From positions 1 through 46,332 of the forward strand of contig NZ_JAEPWM010000019.1 of assembly GCF_016654015.1 (NCBI RefSeq): 46,332 bases of DNA, given 5' to 3'. Each line of letters starts with the position of its first letter. Position 1 is the first letter of the stretch. The position numbers were made by a program, and so were the translations under genes. Source of the DNA: Ramlibacter ginsenosidimutans (GTDB lineage: Bacteria; Pseudomonadota; Gammaproteobacteria; Burkholderiales; Burkholderiaceae_C). This document shows, in pieces, positions 14,494 through 23,443 of this stretch. The notes under the pieces were generated by a model, which worked only from the letters and a program-made list of their open reading frames with translations, was not told the DNA's origin and ran no database searches.

Positions 14494-17010
14494 ATGCTCG
14501 CGCTGCTCGCGACCTACTCCTGGCAGGAAGTCCGCCACCACGCGTGGCGCAGCATGACCGCCGTGCTGGCGGTCATGCTGGGGGTGGCCCTCGCCTTCTC
14601 CGTCCACCTGATCAACGCGTCGGCGCTGGATGAATTCGCCAGCGCCGCGCGCTCCGCCGGCGGCCAGCCGGACCTGGAACTGCGCGCCTCGCAAGGCGTG
14701 ATGGACGAAGCGCTCTATCCGCGCGTTGCTACCGACCGCGACGTGGCGAGCGCGAGTCCCGTGCTGGAACTGCAGACCTTCGCCATCGCGCGCGATGGCA
14801 GCCGCGCCGGCGTGCGCGTGCTGGGCGTCGATGCACTGGTGGTCGGCAGCGTCGCGCCCCAGCTCGTGCCGGTGCCTGCCGGCGACGCCGACCGGCTGGC
14901 CGTGCTGGCCCCGGCGACCGCTTTCCTCAATGCCGCGGCGCAGGCGGTGCTGCCGGCCGATCGCGTGTCCCTGCAGGCCGGCCTCGCCTTGCGCCCCGTG
15001 CGCGTCGCGGGCACCAGCGCCGCCGCCGGCGGCCCGCTGCTGGTGATGGACATCGCCGCGGCCCAGGACCTGTTCGGCCGCGACGGCCAGCTCTCGCGCA
15101 TCGACGTGCGGCTGCAACCCGGCGTCTCGCACGCGGCGTGGCTGCGCCGGATGAACTTGCCTCCGCAGGTGCAGGCCGCGGAGCCCGGGGATGCGGGCCA
15201 GCGGGTCAGCCAGCTGTCGCGCGCCTACCGCGTGAACCTCACCGTGCTGGCGCTGGTCGCGCTCTTCACCGGCGCGTTCCTGGTGTTCTCGGTGCTGGCG
15301 CTCAGCGTCGCGCGGCGCGCGCAGCAGTTCGCGCTGCTGGGCGTGCTGGGACTGACCGCGCGCGAGCGGCTGCGGCTCGTGCTGGCGGAATCCGCAGTGC
15401 TGGGCGTGCTCGGGAGCGCGCTGGGCATCGCGCTGGGCACCGGCCTGGCGCAGGCGGCCTTGTCGCTGCTGGGAGGCGACCTGGGCGGCGGCTACTTTCC
15501 CGGCGTGCAGCCGCAGCTCGAATGGAAGTGGTGGGCCGCCGCGGTCTATGGCGCGCTCGGCGTGCTCGCTGCGCTGGTGGGCGGCTGGTTGCCCGCACGC
15601 AGCGCCGCGCGCCTGCCGCTCGCGCAGACGCTCAAGGGCCTGGGCACGGCCCTGCCGCGCGGTCGCCGCCATCGGCTCGGCTGGATGGCCTTGCTGCTCG
15701 CGCTGGCCCTCGCGTTCCTGCCGCCGATCGCGGGCATTCCGCTCGCGGCCTATCTGTCGGTGGCCTTGCTGCTGGTCGGAGGCATCGCCGTCCTGCCCGC
15801 CGCGGTAGGTGCGCTGTACGACCGGCTCGCACCGCGGGTGGCGAACCGGCTGCTCCCGCTGCTGGCGGTGGAGCGTGCGCGCCGCGTGCGCGAGAGCGCC
15901 GCCGTCGCCGTCAGCGGCGTGGTCGCGGCGCTCAGCCTCGCCGTGGCGCTCACGGTGATGGTCGCGAGCTTCCGCCACTCGGTGGCCGACTGGCTAGCCG
16001 TGCTGCTGCCGGCCGACCTGTACCTGCGCACCAGCACCAGCGCCGCCGCCGGCGACACCGCCTTCCTCGAACCCCGGTTGGTGCAGGACCTCGCGCAAGT
16101 GCCCGGCGTCGCGCGCGTGGCGACGCAACGCGTGCGCACCCTGCTGCTCGACCCCGCGCGGCCGCCCGTGGGCCTGCTGGCGCGCCCCATCGGCGATCCG
16201 CGCCGCACCCTGCCCCGGGTCGGCGAGATCGTCGCCGTGCCCGCGGGCGCGATTCCGGTGTACGTCAGCGAGGCGATGGTGGACCTCTACGGCGCCCGCC
16301 GCGGCGCCCGCCTGCCCGTGCTGGAGAAGGCGCTGGGCGCGGCGCCGCTCGTGGTCGCCGGCGTGTGGCGCGACTATGTGCGCCAGAGCGGCGCCGTTCT
16401 GCTGGACCAGCGCGACTACCTGCGCCTGACCGGCGACACGCGCGTGAACGACGCGCAGCTGTGGCTCGCGCCCGGCGCTTCGGCGCAGGACGTGCAGGCG
16501 CGCGTGCGCGAGCTCGTCACGCGCGACACCGGCCGGCCGGACCTGGTCGACTTCGCTTCCGCGGCGGAGGTGCGCAACGTCTCGCTGCGCATCTTCGACC
16601 GCAGCTTCGCGGTGACCTACTGGCTGCAGGCGGTGGCGATCGCGATCGGCCTGTTCGGCGTGGCCGCGAGCTTCAGCGCCCAGGTGCTGGCGCGGCGCAA
16701 GGAGTTCGGGCTGCTCGCGCACCTCGGGCTCACGCGCCGCCAGATCCTCACGGTGGTCGCAGGGGAAGGCGCAGCGTGGACCGTGATCGGCGCACTCGCC
16801 GGCCTGGGACTGGGGCTTGCCGTCGCGATGGTGCTGGTGCACGTGGTCAACCCGCAGAGCTTCCACTGGACGATGGACCTGCTCGTGCCTTGGGGGCGCC
16901 TGCTCGCGCTGTGCCTGGCGGTCATCGCTGCCGGCACCTTCACCGCGTGGGCTGCCGGGCGCGCGGCGGCCGGCCGCGATGCGGTGCTGGCGGTGAAGGA
17001 GGACTGGTGA
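14494..17010 (+). CDS. FtsX-like ABC transporter permease
   Basis: An 838-residue membrane protein with two FtsX/MacB-type units. An N-terminal helix (about 22-42) is followed by a periplasmic domain (about 45-245), three helices near 247-275, 295-325 and 345-370, another central hydrophobic region (about 400-490), a second periplasmic domain, and C-terminal helices near 708-730, 755-785 and 800-825. It is a fused two-permease arrangement (compare AttF plus AttG). There is no ATPase domain; the orphan ABC ATPase at 11634 is the likely partner. Its stop overlaps the ATG of the AttH-like gene, indicating coupling. Confidence 0.9.
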   Translation: MLALLATYSWQEVRHHAWRSMTAVLAVMLGVALAFSVHLINASALDEFASAARSAGGQPDLELRASQGVMDEALYPRVATDRDVASASPVLELQTFAIARDGSRAGVRVLGVDALVVGSVAPQLVPVPAGDADRLAVLAPATAFLNAAAQAVLPADRVSLQAGLALRPVRVAGTSAAAGGPLLVMDIAAAQDLFGRDGQLSRIDVRLQPGVSHAAWLRRMNLPPQVQAAEPGDAGQRVSQLSRAYRVNLTVLALVALFTGAFLVFSVLALSVARRAQQFALLGVLGLTARERLRLVLAESAVLGVLGSALGIALGTGLAQAALSLLGGDLGGGYFPGVQPQLEWKWWAAAVYGALGVLAALVGGWLPARSAARLPLAQTLKGLGTALPRGRRHRLGWMALLLALALAFLPPIAGIPLAAYLSVALLLVGGIAVLPAAVGALYDRLAPRVANRLLPLLAVERARRVRESAAVAVSGVVAALSLAVALTVMVASFRHSVADWLAVLLPADLYLRTSTSAAAGDTAFLEPRLVQDLAQVPGVARVATQRVRTLLLDPARPPVGLLARPIGDPRRTLPRVGEIVAVPAGAIPVYVSEAMVDLYGARRGARLPVLEKALGAAPLVVAGVWRDYVRQSGAVLLDQRDYLRLTGDTRVNDAQLWLAPGASAQDVQARVRELVTRDTGRPDLVDFASAAEVRNVSLRIFDRSFAVTYWLQAVAIAIGLFGVAASFSAQVLARRKEFGLLAHLGLTRRQILTVVAGEGAAWTVIGALAGLGLGLAVAMVLVHVVNPQSFHWTMDLLVPWGRLLALCLAVIAAGTFTAWAAGRAAAGRDAVLAVKEDW

Positions 17011-18059
17011 TGCGCAGGCGCCCGCTGCTCGCAGCCTTGCCCGCGCTTGTCTTCGCACGCGCGGGCTGGGCGCTGCCGCCGCACCGCATGGCGTTTCCGG
17101 CGGACCACGGCGCGCATCCGCAGCAAAGCACCGAGTGGTGGTACATCACGGGCCACGCCGAAGCGCAGGGCCGGACCTTCGGTTTCCAGGTCACCTTCTT
17201 CCGCTCGCGCGTGGAGGCCACGCAGCAGATGCAATCGCGCTTCGCGGCGAAGCAGCTGCTGTTCGCGCACGCCGCCGTCACCGACGTGCAGGGCCGCCGG
17301 CTGTGGCACGACCAGCGCATCGCACGCGCCGGCTTCGGCATCGCGGAAGCCGCGACGGACGACGGCCGGGTGCGGCTGCGCGACTGGTCGCTGGCCCGTG
17401 CGGACGGCAGCTGGCAGGCGCACGTTCCCGCCACCGACTTCCGCCTGGACCTGCGCTGTGCCGAGACGCAGCCCGTGCTGCTGCAAGGCGAGGCCGGACT
17501 CTCGCGCAAGGGACCGCGCCCCGACCAGGCCAGCGAGTACTACAGCGAACCGCAGCTCGCGGTGAGCGGGCAGCTGGCGCTGCGCGGCCAGGTGTTCGAT
17601 GTCACCGGCCGCGCCTGGATGGACCACGAATGGAGCGACGCCTATCTCGCGCCGCAGGCCGTGGGCTGGGACTGGATCGGGATGAACCTGGACGACGGCA
17701 GCGCGCTCATGGCCTTCCGCATCCGCCGCGAGGACGGCAGCACCTTGTGGGACGGCGGCGCCTTCCGCAGCGCGCGCGGCGACCTCTACGTCGCGCGTCC
17801 CGGCGAGACGCAGTTCGTGCCGCACCGTCGCTGGACCAGCCCGCTGTCCAACGCCAGCTACCCGGTGGAATGGGGCGTGCGCACGCCGGCGGATTTCTAC
17901 ACGGTGCGCGCGGTCATCGACAACCAGGAGCTGGACAGCCGCGGCTCCACGGGCGCGATCTACTGGGAAGGGCTGTCTGACCTCATCGACAGCAGCGGCA
18001 AGCGGGTTGGGCGCGGCTATCTCGAGATGACCGGATACGCCCACCGCCTGCGCATGTGA
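17010..18059 (+). CDS. AttH/CrtC-like secreted lipocalin-type protein
   Basis: A 349-residue protein with an N-terminal signal peptide (hydrophobic to about residue 21) and two lipocalin-like beta-barrel domains of the AttH/hydroxyneurosporene synthase (CrtC) family. Characteristic segments are QQSTEWWYITGH near the start and GRAWMDHEWSD in the middle, plus GWDWIGMNLDDGSALM. No carotenoid genes surround it, so a carotenoid hydratase role is unlikely. In att-type clusters the protein accompanies an ABC ATPase and permease, as here. It probably binds a lipid-like ligand in the periplasm or outer leaflet; function is inferred. Confidence 0.9.
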   Translation: MRRRPLLAALPALVFARAGWALPPHRMAFPADHGAHPQQSTEWWYITGHAEAQGRTFGFQVTFFRSRVEATQQMQSRFAAKQLLFAHAAVTDVQGRRLWHDQRIARAGFGIAEAATDDGRVRLRDWSLARADGSWQAHVPATDFRLDLRCAETQPVLLQGEAGLSRKGPRPDQASEYYSEPQLAVSGQLALRGQVFDVTGRAWMDHEWSDAYLAPQAVGWDWIGMNLDDGSALMAFRIRREDGSTLWDGGAFRSARGDLYVARPGETQFVPHRRWTSPLSNASYPVEWGVRTPADFYTVRAVIDNQELDSRGSTGAIYWEGLSDLIDSSGKRVGRGYLEMTGYAHRLRM

Positions 18060-18065
18060 GCGCGC

Positions 18066-19037
18066 CTACTGCATGCCCTTGACGATCTTCTCGCCGTCGG
18101 CGCCCGCGCGCTTGCTCCATTCCTGGATCAGCACCTGGCTCACGCGTTCGAAGTCCGCCTTCATCGCCGGCGACGGCTCGTAGACCTTCAGCCCGTTCTT
18201 CGCGAGCGTGTCGGTCGACGCCTTCGCGGCTTCGCGCGCGAGCTTCCAGCCGCGCGCTTCCGCCTCGGCGGACACGCTCTCGATCGCCTTGCGGTTCTCC
18301 GGCGAGAGCTTCGCGAACTCGCGCTCGTTGACGATCACCGCATTGCGCGGATGCATGGCGTTGACGTCGTAGAAGGCGGTGAGGAACTCCCAGGCCTTGG
18401 TGTCCACCCCGATCTGCGGCGACGCGATCATGGTGGTCGCCACGTTCATCGTGAAGGCCTGGGCCAGCTCCGCGGCCTGGATGGTCGTGGGCTGCGCGCC
18501 CAGTTCCTCGGCGAAGCGCGCGGTGATGCGGTTGTAGGAACGGAACTTCGCGCCCTTGAAGGCGGCGAGCGAATCCATCGGCGTCTTGCTGAAGATGCCG
18601 TTGCCGGGCCAGGCGACCGAGTACAGCATGCGCATGCCCTGCTTGCCGAGCCGCTCCTGCAGCATCGGCTTCTGCAGCGTGTACAGCTTCCACGAGCGGT
18701 CGAAACCCGCGGCCAGGAAGGGCACCATGTCCGCCTCGAACAGCGCGTCCTCGTTGCCGTGGTTGGACAGCAGGATCTCGCCGATGGGCACCTGCCCGCC
18801 CTGCACCGCCCGCTTGATCTCGGGCAGCTTGTAGAGCGATGCGTTCGGGTGCACCGTGATCTCCACGTCGCCATGGGTGGCCTTCTTCACCTCGTCGGCG
18901 AACCAGCGCAGGTTCTGCGTGTGGAAGTTGTTCTCGGCGTAGCCGGCGGGCAGGTCCCACTTCACTTTTTCGGCAAGGGCGCCCGTGGCGCCGAGCGCCA
19001 GGCACAGCGTTGCCACGGCGGCGAACGTCGTCTTCAT
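18066..19037 (-). CDS. TRAP transporter substrate-binding protein (DctP family)
   Basis: A 323-residue periplasmic binding protein with signal peptide cleaved after ALA (about 22). Family features include the ARFAEELGAQPTTIQAAEL segment, where the conserved Arg of a carboxylate pocket and the GAQPT motif appear, and the NAVIVNEREFAKLSPE region. DctP proteins bind organic acids for DctQ/DctM permeases. No DctQ or DctM gene is in this window, so it is an orphan. AGGAGA precedes the ATG. It lies downstream of the cupin and CoA-enzyme genes in the same direction, suggesting an organic acid ligand. It converges with the AttH-like gene with only 6 bp between. Confidence 0.92.
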   Translation of the reverse strand: MKTTFAAVATLCLALGATGALAEKVKWDLPAGYAENNFHTQNLRWFADEVKKATHGDVEITVHPNASLYKLPEIKRAVQGGQVPIGEILLSNHGNEDALFEADMVPFLAAGFDRSWKLYTLQKPMLQERLGKQGMRMLYSVAWPGNGIFSKTPMDSLAAFKGAKFRSYNRITARFAEELGAQPTTIQAAELAQAFTMNVATTMIASPQIGVDTKAWEFLTAFYDVNAMHPRNAVIVNEREFAKLSPENRKAIESVSAEAEARGWKLAREAAKASTDTLAKNGLKVYEPSPAMKADFERVSQVLIQEWSKRAGADGEKIVKGMQ

Positions 19038-19095
19038 GATGTCTCCTGCTGGTTGTGGACTGCGGTACTGCGGTGCGGGCCGGGGCCCGCGCGGC

Positions 19096-19554
19096 TCAGG
19101 CGGGCACGTGGCCCCACTTGCGGACCCAGTCGTTGCCGACCAGGTCGACCACCTTGCCGTCGGCGTCGAAGAACTTGTTGGGCACCTGGAACACGGCGAG
19201 CATGAGGCCGCCCTCGGGCGTCCATGCGGCGTGGCGGCTGCCGGCGGGCCGGTACACGAATTCACCGGGCCCGACCTCCAGCCCCTTCTCGGGCCCTTCG
19301 ATGTCCACCAGCCGGCCCTCCAGCATGTAGGTCTGTTCCACCAGCGTGTGCTCGTGGTCCGGCAGCTTCGCGCCCGCATCCATCTTCAGCAGCACGGTGA
19401 GCAGGCCGGCCTTCGGATCGACCATCAGCGTCTTGACGTAGCAGCCGGGATAGCGGATCGGCTCCCACTCCATCTCGTTGGCGTGGACCACGCGCGAGGC
19501 GAGCGGCCCCAGGTCCCGGTGGTTCTTCGCTTGCGGTGTGATGGGCGTGCTCAT
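19096..19554 (-). CDS. Cupin-domain protein (ChrR-like)
   Basis: A 152-residue single-domain cupin. Metal-binding motif 1 is PDHEHTLVEQTYMLEG (H67, H69, E73) and motif 2 has H108 in GSRHAAW. It resembles the anti-ECFsigma ChrR cupin and acetylacetone-cleaving enzyme group, without any zinc-binding N-terminal anti-sigma domain. It could be a metal-dependent oxygenase, isomerase or ligand-binding protein. It lies between the CoA enzymes and the TRAP binding protein; a role in the same organic acid pathway is only inferred from position. Confidence 0.85.
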   Translation of the reverse strand: MSTPITPQAKNHRDLGPLASRVVHANEMEWEPIRYPGCYVKTLMVDPKAGLLTVLLKMDAGAKLPDHEHTLVEQTYMLEGRLVDIEGPEKGLEVGPGEFVYRPAGSRHAAWTPEGGLMLAVFQVPNKFFDADGKVVDLVGNDWVRKWGHVPA

Positions 19555-19699
19555 GTGCTCTCCGTTGGGACAACGGCAGCACAGTGCACGCAGTGCGCGC
19601 CCCGGCGAATGGGACTTCCCCTAGGACGGGCGCGGACTACAACCTCCGCACTACATCGCCGGATCCGGCCCGCGCCGGCGCGGGCTGCGCTGGCGCGCG

Positions 19700-20908
19700 C
19701 TATCCGGCGATGTGCGCGTCGCGCAGCCGCCCGAACTCGCCGGACGACATCCCCAGCACGTCGCACAGCACCTGCTCGGTATGTTCGCCGAGCCGCGGAG
19801 CGGGCGCCGGGGGAACGCGCGCGTGGGCCGAGAAGTCGAGCGGGATGCCCGCGGCCAGCATCTCGCCCACGCCCGGCTGCGCGATGGTCGCGAACATCGG
19901 GTTGACCGGCGAGCACTCGCGGTCCGAGGGCAGGTCCGCGACGTCCTGGTAGCGGCTCCAGCAGACGCCGTGCCGGTCGAACAGGGGCGCGAGCGTGGCG
20001 AGGGATTGCGCGGCGATGCGCGGGCCGACCAGGGCCGCGAGTTCGCGCCGCGCACGAAAGCGGTTGCCTTCCTGGTCGAGGTCAAGCCCGAGCCGCGAGC
20101 CGAGCGCGTCCACTTCCGCCTGGATGGCCAGCGCCTCGCACAGCGAGCGCCACTGCTTCAAGGTGAGGCCGACCACCATCACGTGCACGCCATCGGCGGT
20201 CGCGAAGTCGCGGCCGAACGCCCCGAACAGCTCGTTGCCGTGCCGCTCGCGCGGCTGGCCGCGCCGCGCCTCCTCGATGAAGCCCAGGTGGTTCATCACC
20301 GCGAGGCCGACGTCCTGCAACGCGAGCTTCACGTGCTGGCCTTCGCCGGTGCGGCGGCGATGCCGCTCCGCCGCCAGCAGGCCGACGGCGACCATCTGCC
20401 CGGTGACGAGGTCCCAGGCGGGCAGCACGTGGTTCACGGGCCCCTGCGTGCCCGGCGCGCCCGTGAAGAGCGGCACGCCCAGGCGCGCATTCACGGTGTA
20501 GTCGACGGCCGAACCGCCGTGCCGGTCGCCCATCAGGGTGAGCTGGATCAGGTCGGACCGGCGCGCGCGCAGCTTGTCGTGGGCTAGCCAGCCGCGCGGC
20601 GGGAAGTTGGTGAGGAAGAGGCCCGCGTCGTCGCCCGGCGCGCAGGCGATCGCCATCGCGATCTCGCGGCCTTCCGGGCGCGAGAGGTCCAGCGCCACCG
20701 AGCGTTTCGCCTTGTTCAGGCCGCACCAGAAGAGGCTCGTGCCGTCTTCCGTCACGGGCCAGCGCCGGTAGTCGAGCCCGCCGCCCAGCGTGTCGATGCG
20801 GATCACGTCCGCGCCCATCTGCGCCAGCGTCATGCCACCGAGCGGCGCCGCGACGAAAGCCGCCGCTTCGACGACGCGCATGCCGGCGAGGATGCCAGCG
20901 CCGCTCAT
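19700..20908 (-). CDS. mct: Family III CoA transferase, mesaconyl-CoA C1-C4 transferase-like
   Basis: A 402-residue CaiB/BaiF-type CoA transferase. The N-terminal Rossmann segment is MRVVEAAAFVAAPLGGMTLA with GADVIRID after it. LTNFPPRGWLA, GDRHGGSAVDYTVN and PVNHVLPAWDLVTG follow, with D166 the likely catalytic aspartate; RTGEGQHV is the usual CoA-binding turn. The GGSAVDYTVN and LTNFP-RGW segments recall 2-methylfumaryl-CoA isomerase (Mct), which moves CoA within mesaconyl-CoA; this is from memory of the family. Its start overlaps the dehydrogenase stop (ATGA), so the two act together. The other possibility is a general dicarboxylate CoA transferase. Confidence 0.8.
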   Translation of the reverse strand: MSGAGILAGMRVVEAAAFVAAPLGGMTLAQMGADVIRIDTLGGGLDYRRWPVTEDGTSLFWCGLNKAKRSVALDLSRPEGREIAMAIACAPGDDAGLFLTNFPPRGWLAHDKLRARRSDLIQLTLMGDRHGGSAVDYTVNARLGVPLFTGAPGTQGPVNHVLPAWDLVTGQMVAVGLLAAERHRRRTGEGQHVKLALQDVGLAVMNHLGFIEEARRGQPRERHGNELFGAFGRDFATADGVHVMVVGLTLKQWRSLCEALAIQAEVDALGSRLGLDLDQEGNRFRARRELAALVGPRIAAQSLATLAPLFDRHGVCWSRYQDVADLPSDRECSPVNPMFATIAQPGVGEMLAAGIPLDFSAHARVPPAPAPRLGEHTEQVLCDVLGMSSGEFGRLRDAHIAG

Positions 20909-22584
20909 GCTGCGCTCCCGGCGCGGCCGAGCGCGCGTTCGAGCAGGCTGCGCGCCACCACCTTCAGCGCCAGCGTCTCTTCCGCGCCCTCGAAGATGGA
21001 CAGCACCCGCGCGTCGACGAAATAGCGGCTCACCGCACTCTCCTCCGCGTAGCCCATGCCGCCGTGCAACTGCAAGGCCTCGCGCGTCACCATCTCGGCC
21101 GAGCGGCACGCGAGCAGCTTCACGAGGCTGGACTCCATGCGGCCTGCACCGCGATCGACCTGCGCCGCGACCGCGCACGCCAGCTGCCTGCACGCGGCGA
21201 GGCGCGCGCCCATGCGCGCGAGCTTGGCCTGCGTGAGCGGGAAGTCGGCCAGCGCCTGCCCGAACACCTGCCGGTCCTGCGCATGGCGGATCGCGGCGCG
21301 CAAGGCGGCGCGCATGACGCCGCAGGCGCGTGCCGCGGTCTGCATCCGGCCGCCGACCATGCCCGTCATCGTCATGTAGAAGCCCTGGCCCAGTCCGGCC
21401 TCGCCGCCCAGCACATGGCTGTCGGGAACGAAGAAGCGCTCGAAGCTCAGGTCGAAGGAATGCATGCCGCGGTAGCCGATGGTGGCAATGGCGCGGCCGT
21501 CCAGCACGCCGCCCTGCGGCTGCCGGAACACGAACGCGTGCCCCTCGTACGAGGGCTTCTCCACCAGCAGCACGCTCAGGCCCTTGTGGCCCAGCGAGCG
21601 GTCGGGGTCGGTGCGCGCCACCACCATCAGCACGCCCGCCTTGCCGGCGAAGGTGCACCAGGTCTTGGCGCCATCGAGTTGCCAGCCCCCCGGCACGCGG
21701 GTCGCCTTCAGCGTGAGGCTCGCGACGTCCGAGCCGTGGTCCGGCTCGGTGATGGCGATGGCGCACAGGGGATCGCCGGCGGCCAGGCGCGGCAGCCAGT
21801 GGTCCTGCTGTGCCGGCGTGCCGCCGGCCAGCAGCGCGCGGGTGAGGATCTCCGGGCGCGTGATGAGGCTGCCGGCGGCCGCGAGCGAGCCCTCGGACAG
21901 CGCTTCGGTCACCAGCACCATCAGCAGCGCGTCCTCGCGGTCGTCGGGCGCGCTGCCGCCGTGGCGCTCCGGCACGGAGAGACCGAACACGCCCATCTCG
22001 CGCAAGGGCTGCAGCAGCGACTCGGGCACGGTGAGGTCTTCGCGGTGGATGCGCGCGGCCATCGGCGCGACCACCTGTTCGGAGAAGCGGCGGAAGCTGT
22101 CCTGCGCCAGCCGGTGCGGCTCGTCGAGTCGCACGCTGCCCACCTCGCCTTGCGAAGCGATCACCGCCGCACCGGCCGCGGCCAGCGCCCCGGTGCTCGC
22201 GGCCGCGCGCCGCAGCACGCGCAGCTCCGGGCTGCTGCGCAGCTGCTGCACCACGTCGTTGTCGCCATCGACGTCCAGGCCGATCACGTCGAGGCGATCC
22301 AGCAGCGACGCGGCCGCGTCCGCCGCGAACAGCAGCGCGAGCTGCGCGTCCAGCTCCGTGCTGTCTGCATGCAGGGCATCGACGGCGGTCTCGGCCGCCA
22401 GCAGTTCGGCGGCGGCCCAGGCCAGCTCGAAGCATGGCACCTGTTCGGCGTCGAGCTGCCGGGCGCCCAGCCGGCCCTCCACGCTGCAGCGCTGCGCGAG
22501 CGCGCGGGTCGCGGTGTCCAGCGCCGCGCGCAGGCGCGCGAGCACGGTGCGTGCAGCGCCCCGGGCGGGGGAAGAATCGGTCAT
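20905..22584 (-). CDS. Acyl-CoA dehydrogenase with N-terminal extension, methylsuccinyl-CoA dehydrogenase-like
   Basis: A 559-residue flavoenzyme. The first 150 or so residues form a helical extension that ordinary acyl-CoA dehydrogenases lack; the canonical domains follow from FRRFSEQVVAPMA. FAD/substrate segments are AIAITEPDHGSDVASL and KTWCTFAGKAGVLM, and the catalytic glutamate is probably that of SIFEGAEET. The GSLITRPEILTRAL segment and the long N-terminus are typical of (2S)-methylsuccinyl-CoA dehydrogenase of the ethylmalonyl-CoA pathway. ATG at 22584 is preferred because GGAG lies 9 nt upstream; an ATG three codons earlier abuts GGAG. First gene of the leftward block, coupled to the CoA transferase. 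Confidence 0.85.
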   Translation of the reverse strand: MTDSSPARGAARTVLARLRAALDTATRALAQRCSVEGRLGARQLDAEQVPCFELAWAAAELLAAETAVDALHADSTELDAQLALLFAADAAASLLDRLDVIGLDVDGDNDVVQQLRSSPELRVLRRAAASTGALAAAGAAVIASQGEVGSVRLDEPHRLAQDSFRRFSEQVVAPMAARIHREDLTVPESLLQPLREMGVFGLSVPERHGGSAPDDREDALLMVLVTEALSEGSLAAAGSLITRPEILTRALLAGGTPAQQDHWLPRLAAGDPLCAIAITEPDHGSDVASLTLKATRVPGGWQLDGAKTWCTFAGKAGVLMVVARTDPDRSLGHKGLSVLLVEKPSYEGHAFVFRQPQGGVLDGRAIATIGYRGMHSFDLSFERFFVPDSHVLGGEAGLGQGFYMTMTGMVGGRMQTAARACGVMRAALRAAIRHAQDRQVFGQALADFPLTQAKLARMGARLAACRQLACAVAAQVDRGAGRMESSLVKLLACRSAEMVTREALQLHGGMGYAEESAVSRYFVDARVLSIFEGAEETLALKVVARSLLERALGRAGSAA

Positions 22585-22693
22585 GGGGTGCATCTCCTGC
22601 GTGCATTCTTGCGCAAGTGGGGACCGGCGCGGGCCGCCCGATTCCGCGCGCCCCGCCGCTCCCCCTATAGTTCGCGGCTGCATCACCTTCGCC

Positions 22694-22987
22694 ATGCCCT
22701 TGCGCCTGCCTCGCACTCCCCTCCTCCTGGGCTGGGCCCTGCTCAGCGTGTCCGCCTACGGACTGATGTGGTTCACCCCCTGGGGCGACTTCGCGCCCAC
22801 GGCCACGCCCGCGCACACCATCGTCGTGGAGACGACCATGGTGCTGGCGGGCTTCGCGTGCTGGGAGGTGCTGCGCACCGAGCGGGTCACCGCCCTGCGC
22901 GCGGTGGCGGGCGCCGTCGGCTTCCCGCTGGTACTGGTCATGCTGTGGACGCTCTGGTATGGTCTGCGACGCCATCTCGGATGGTGA
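22694..22987 (+). CDS. Small membrane protein, hypothetical
   Basis: A 97-residue protein, not recognised. Three hydrophobic segments are seen, near 10-26, 42-57 and 70-90, separated by short polar loops (PWGDFAPTATPAH, LRTERVTALR). No catalytic motif. The ATG at 22694 lacks a strong ribosome site; TATAGT at 22666-22671 could be a -10 box, which would make a short leader. It is divergent from the acyl-CoA dehydrogenase gene and 33 bp ahead of the VOC gene. Confidence 0.65.
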   Translation: MPLRLPRTPLLLGWALLSVSAYGLMWFTPWGDFAPTATPAHTIVVETTMVLAGFACWEVLRTERVTALRAVAGAVGFPLVLVMLWTLWYGLRRHLGW

Positions 22988-23020
22988 GCCGCGATTCCTG
23001 GCAAAACGACAGGAGGCCCC

Positions 23021-23443
23021 ATGGAAGCCCGCATCACCCTGGTCACGCTGTGTGTCGACGACCTCGAACGCGCGGTGCAGTTCTATCGCGACGGGCTGGG
23101 TTTCGCCACCGAAGGCATCATCGGCCAGCAGTTCCCCCATGGTGCCGCCGCCTTCTTCGACCTGGACAACGGCCTGCGCCTGGGGCTGTGGCCGCGCGCC
23201 AGCCTCGCACACGACAGCGGGCTCCCCGTGGGGCCGCGCAGCACGACCAACTTCTGCCTCGCGCACAACGTCGACTCCGAAGAGGAGGTGGACGAAGTGA
23301 TGGCGCAGGCGGCGCTGGCCGGCGGCACCGTCGTCAAGCGCGCGCAGCCGACCTTCTGGGGCGGCTACGGCGGTTATTTCCAGGACCCCGACGGCCACTT
23401 GTGGGAGGTCGCCTTCAACCCCGAGCTCCTGCCGGCGGACTGA
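23021..23443 (+). CDS. VOC-family (glyoxalase/bleomycin-resistance fold) protein
   Basis: A 140-residue vicinal-oxygen-chelate protein with two beta-alpha-beta-beta-beta units. VTLCVDDLERAVQFYRDGLGF starts unit 1; the second unit ends with GYGGYFQDPDGHLWEVAFNP, whose Glu is the usual metal ligand position. An ACAGGAGG ribosome site stands before the ATG. VOC proteins include lyases, epimerases, dioxygenases and drug-binding proteins; neighbours do not identify the substrate. Confidence 0.9.
   Translation: MEARITLVTLCVDDLERAVQFYRDGLGFATEGIIGQQFPHGAAAFFDLDNGLRLGLWPRASLAHDSGLPVGPRSTTNFCLAHNVDSEEEVDEVMAQAALAGGTVVKRAQPTFWGGYGGYFQDPDGHLWEVAFNPELLPAD

Noticed and set aside
17010..18059. Carotenoid 1,2-hydratase (CrtC) function for the AttH-like protein
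   Set aside because: No carotenoid genes are near, and the ABC permease context fits the AttH-type family better.
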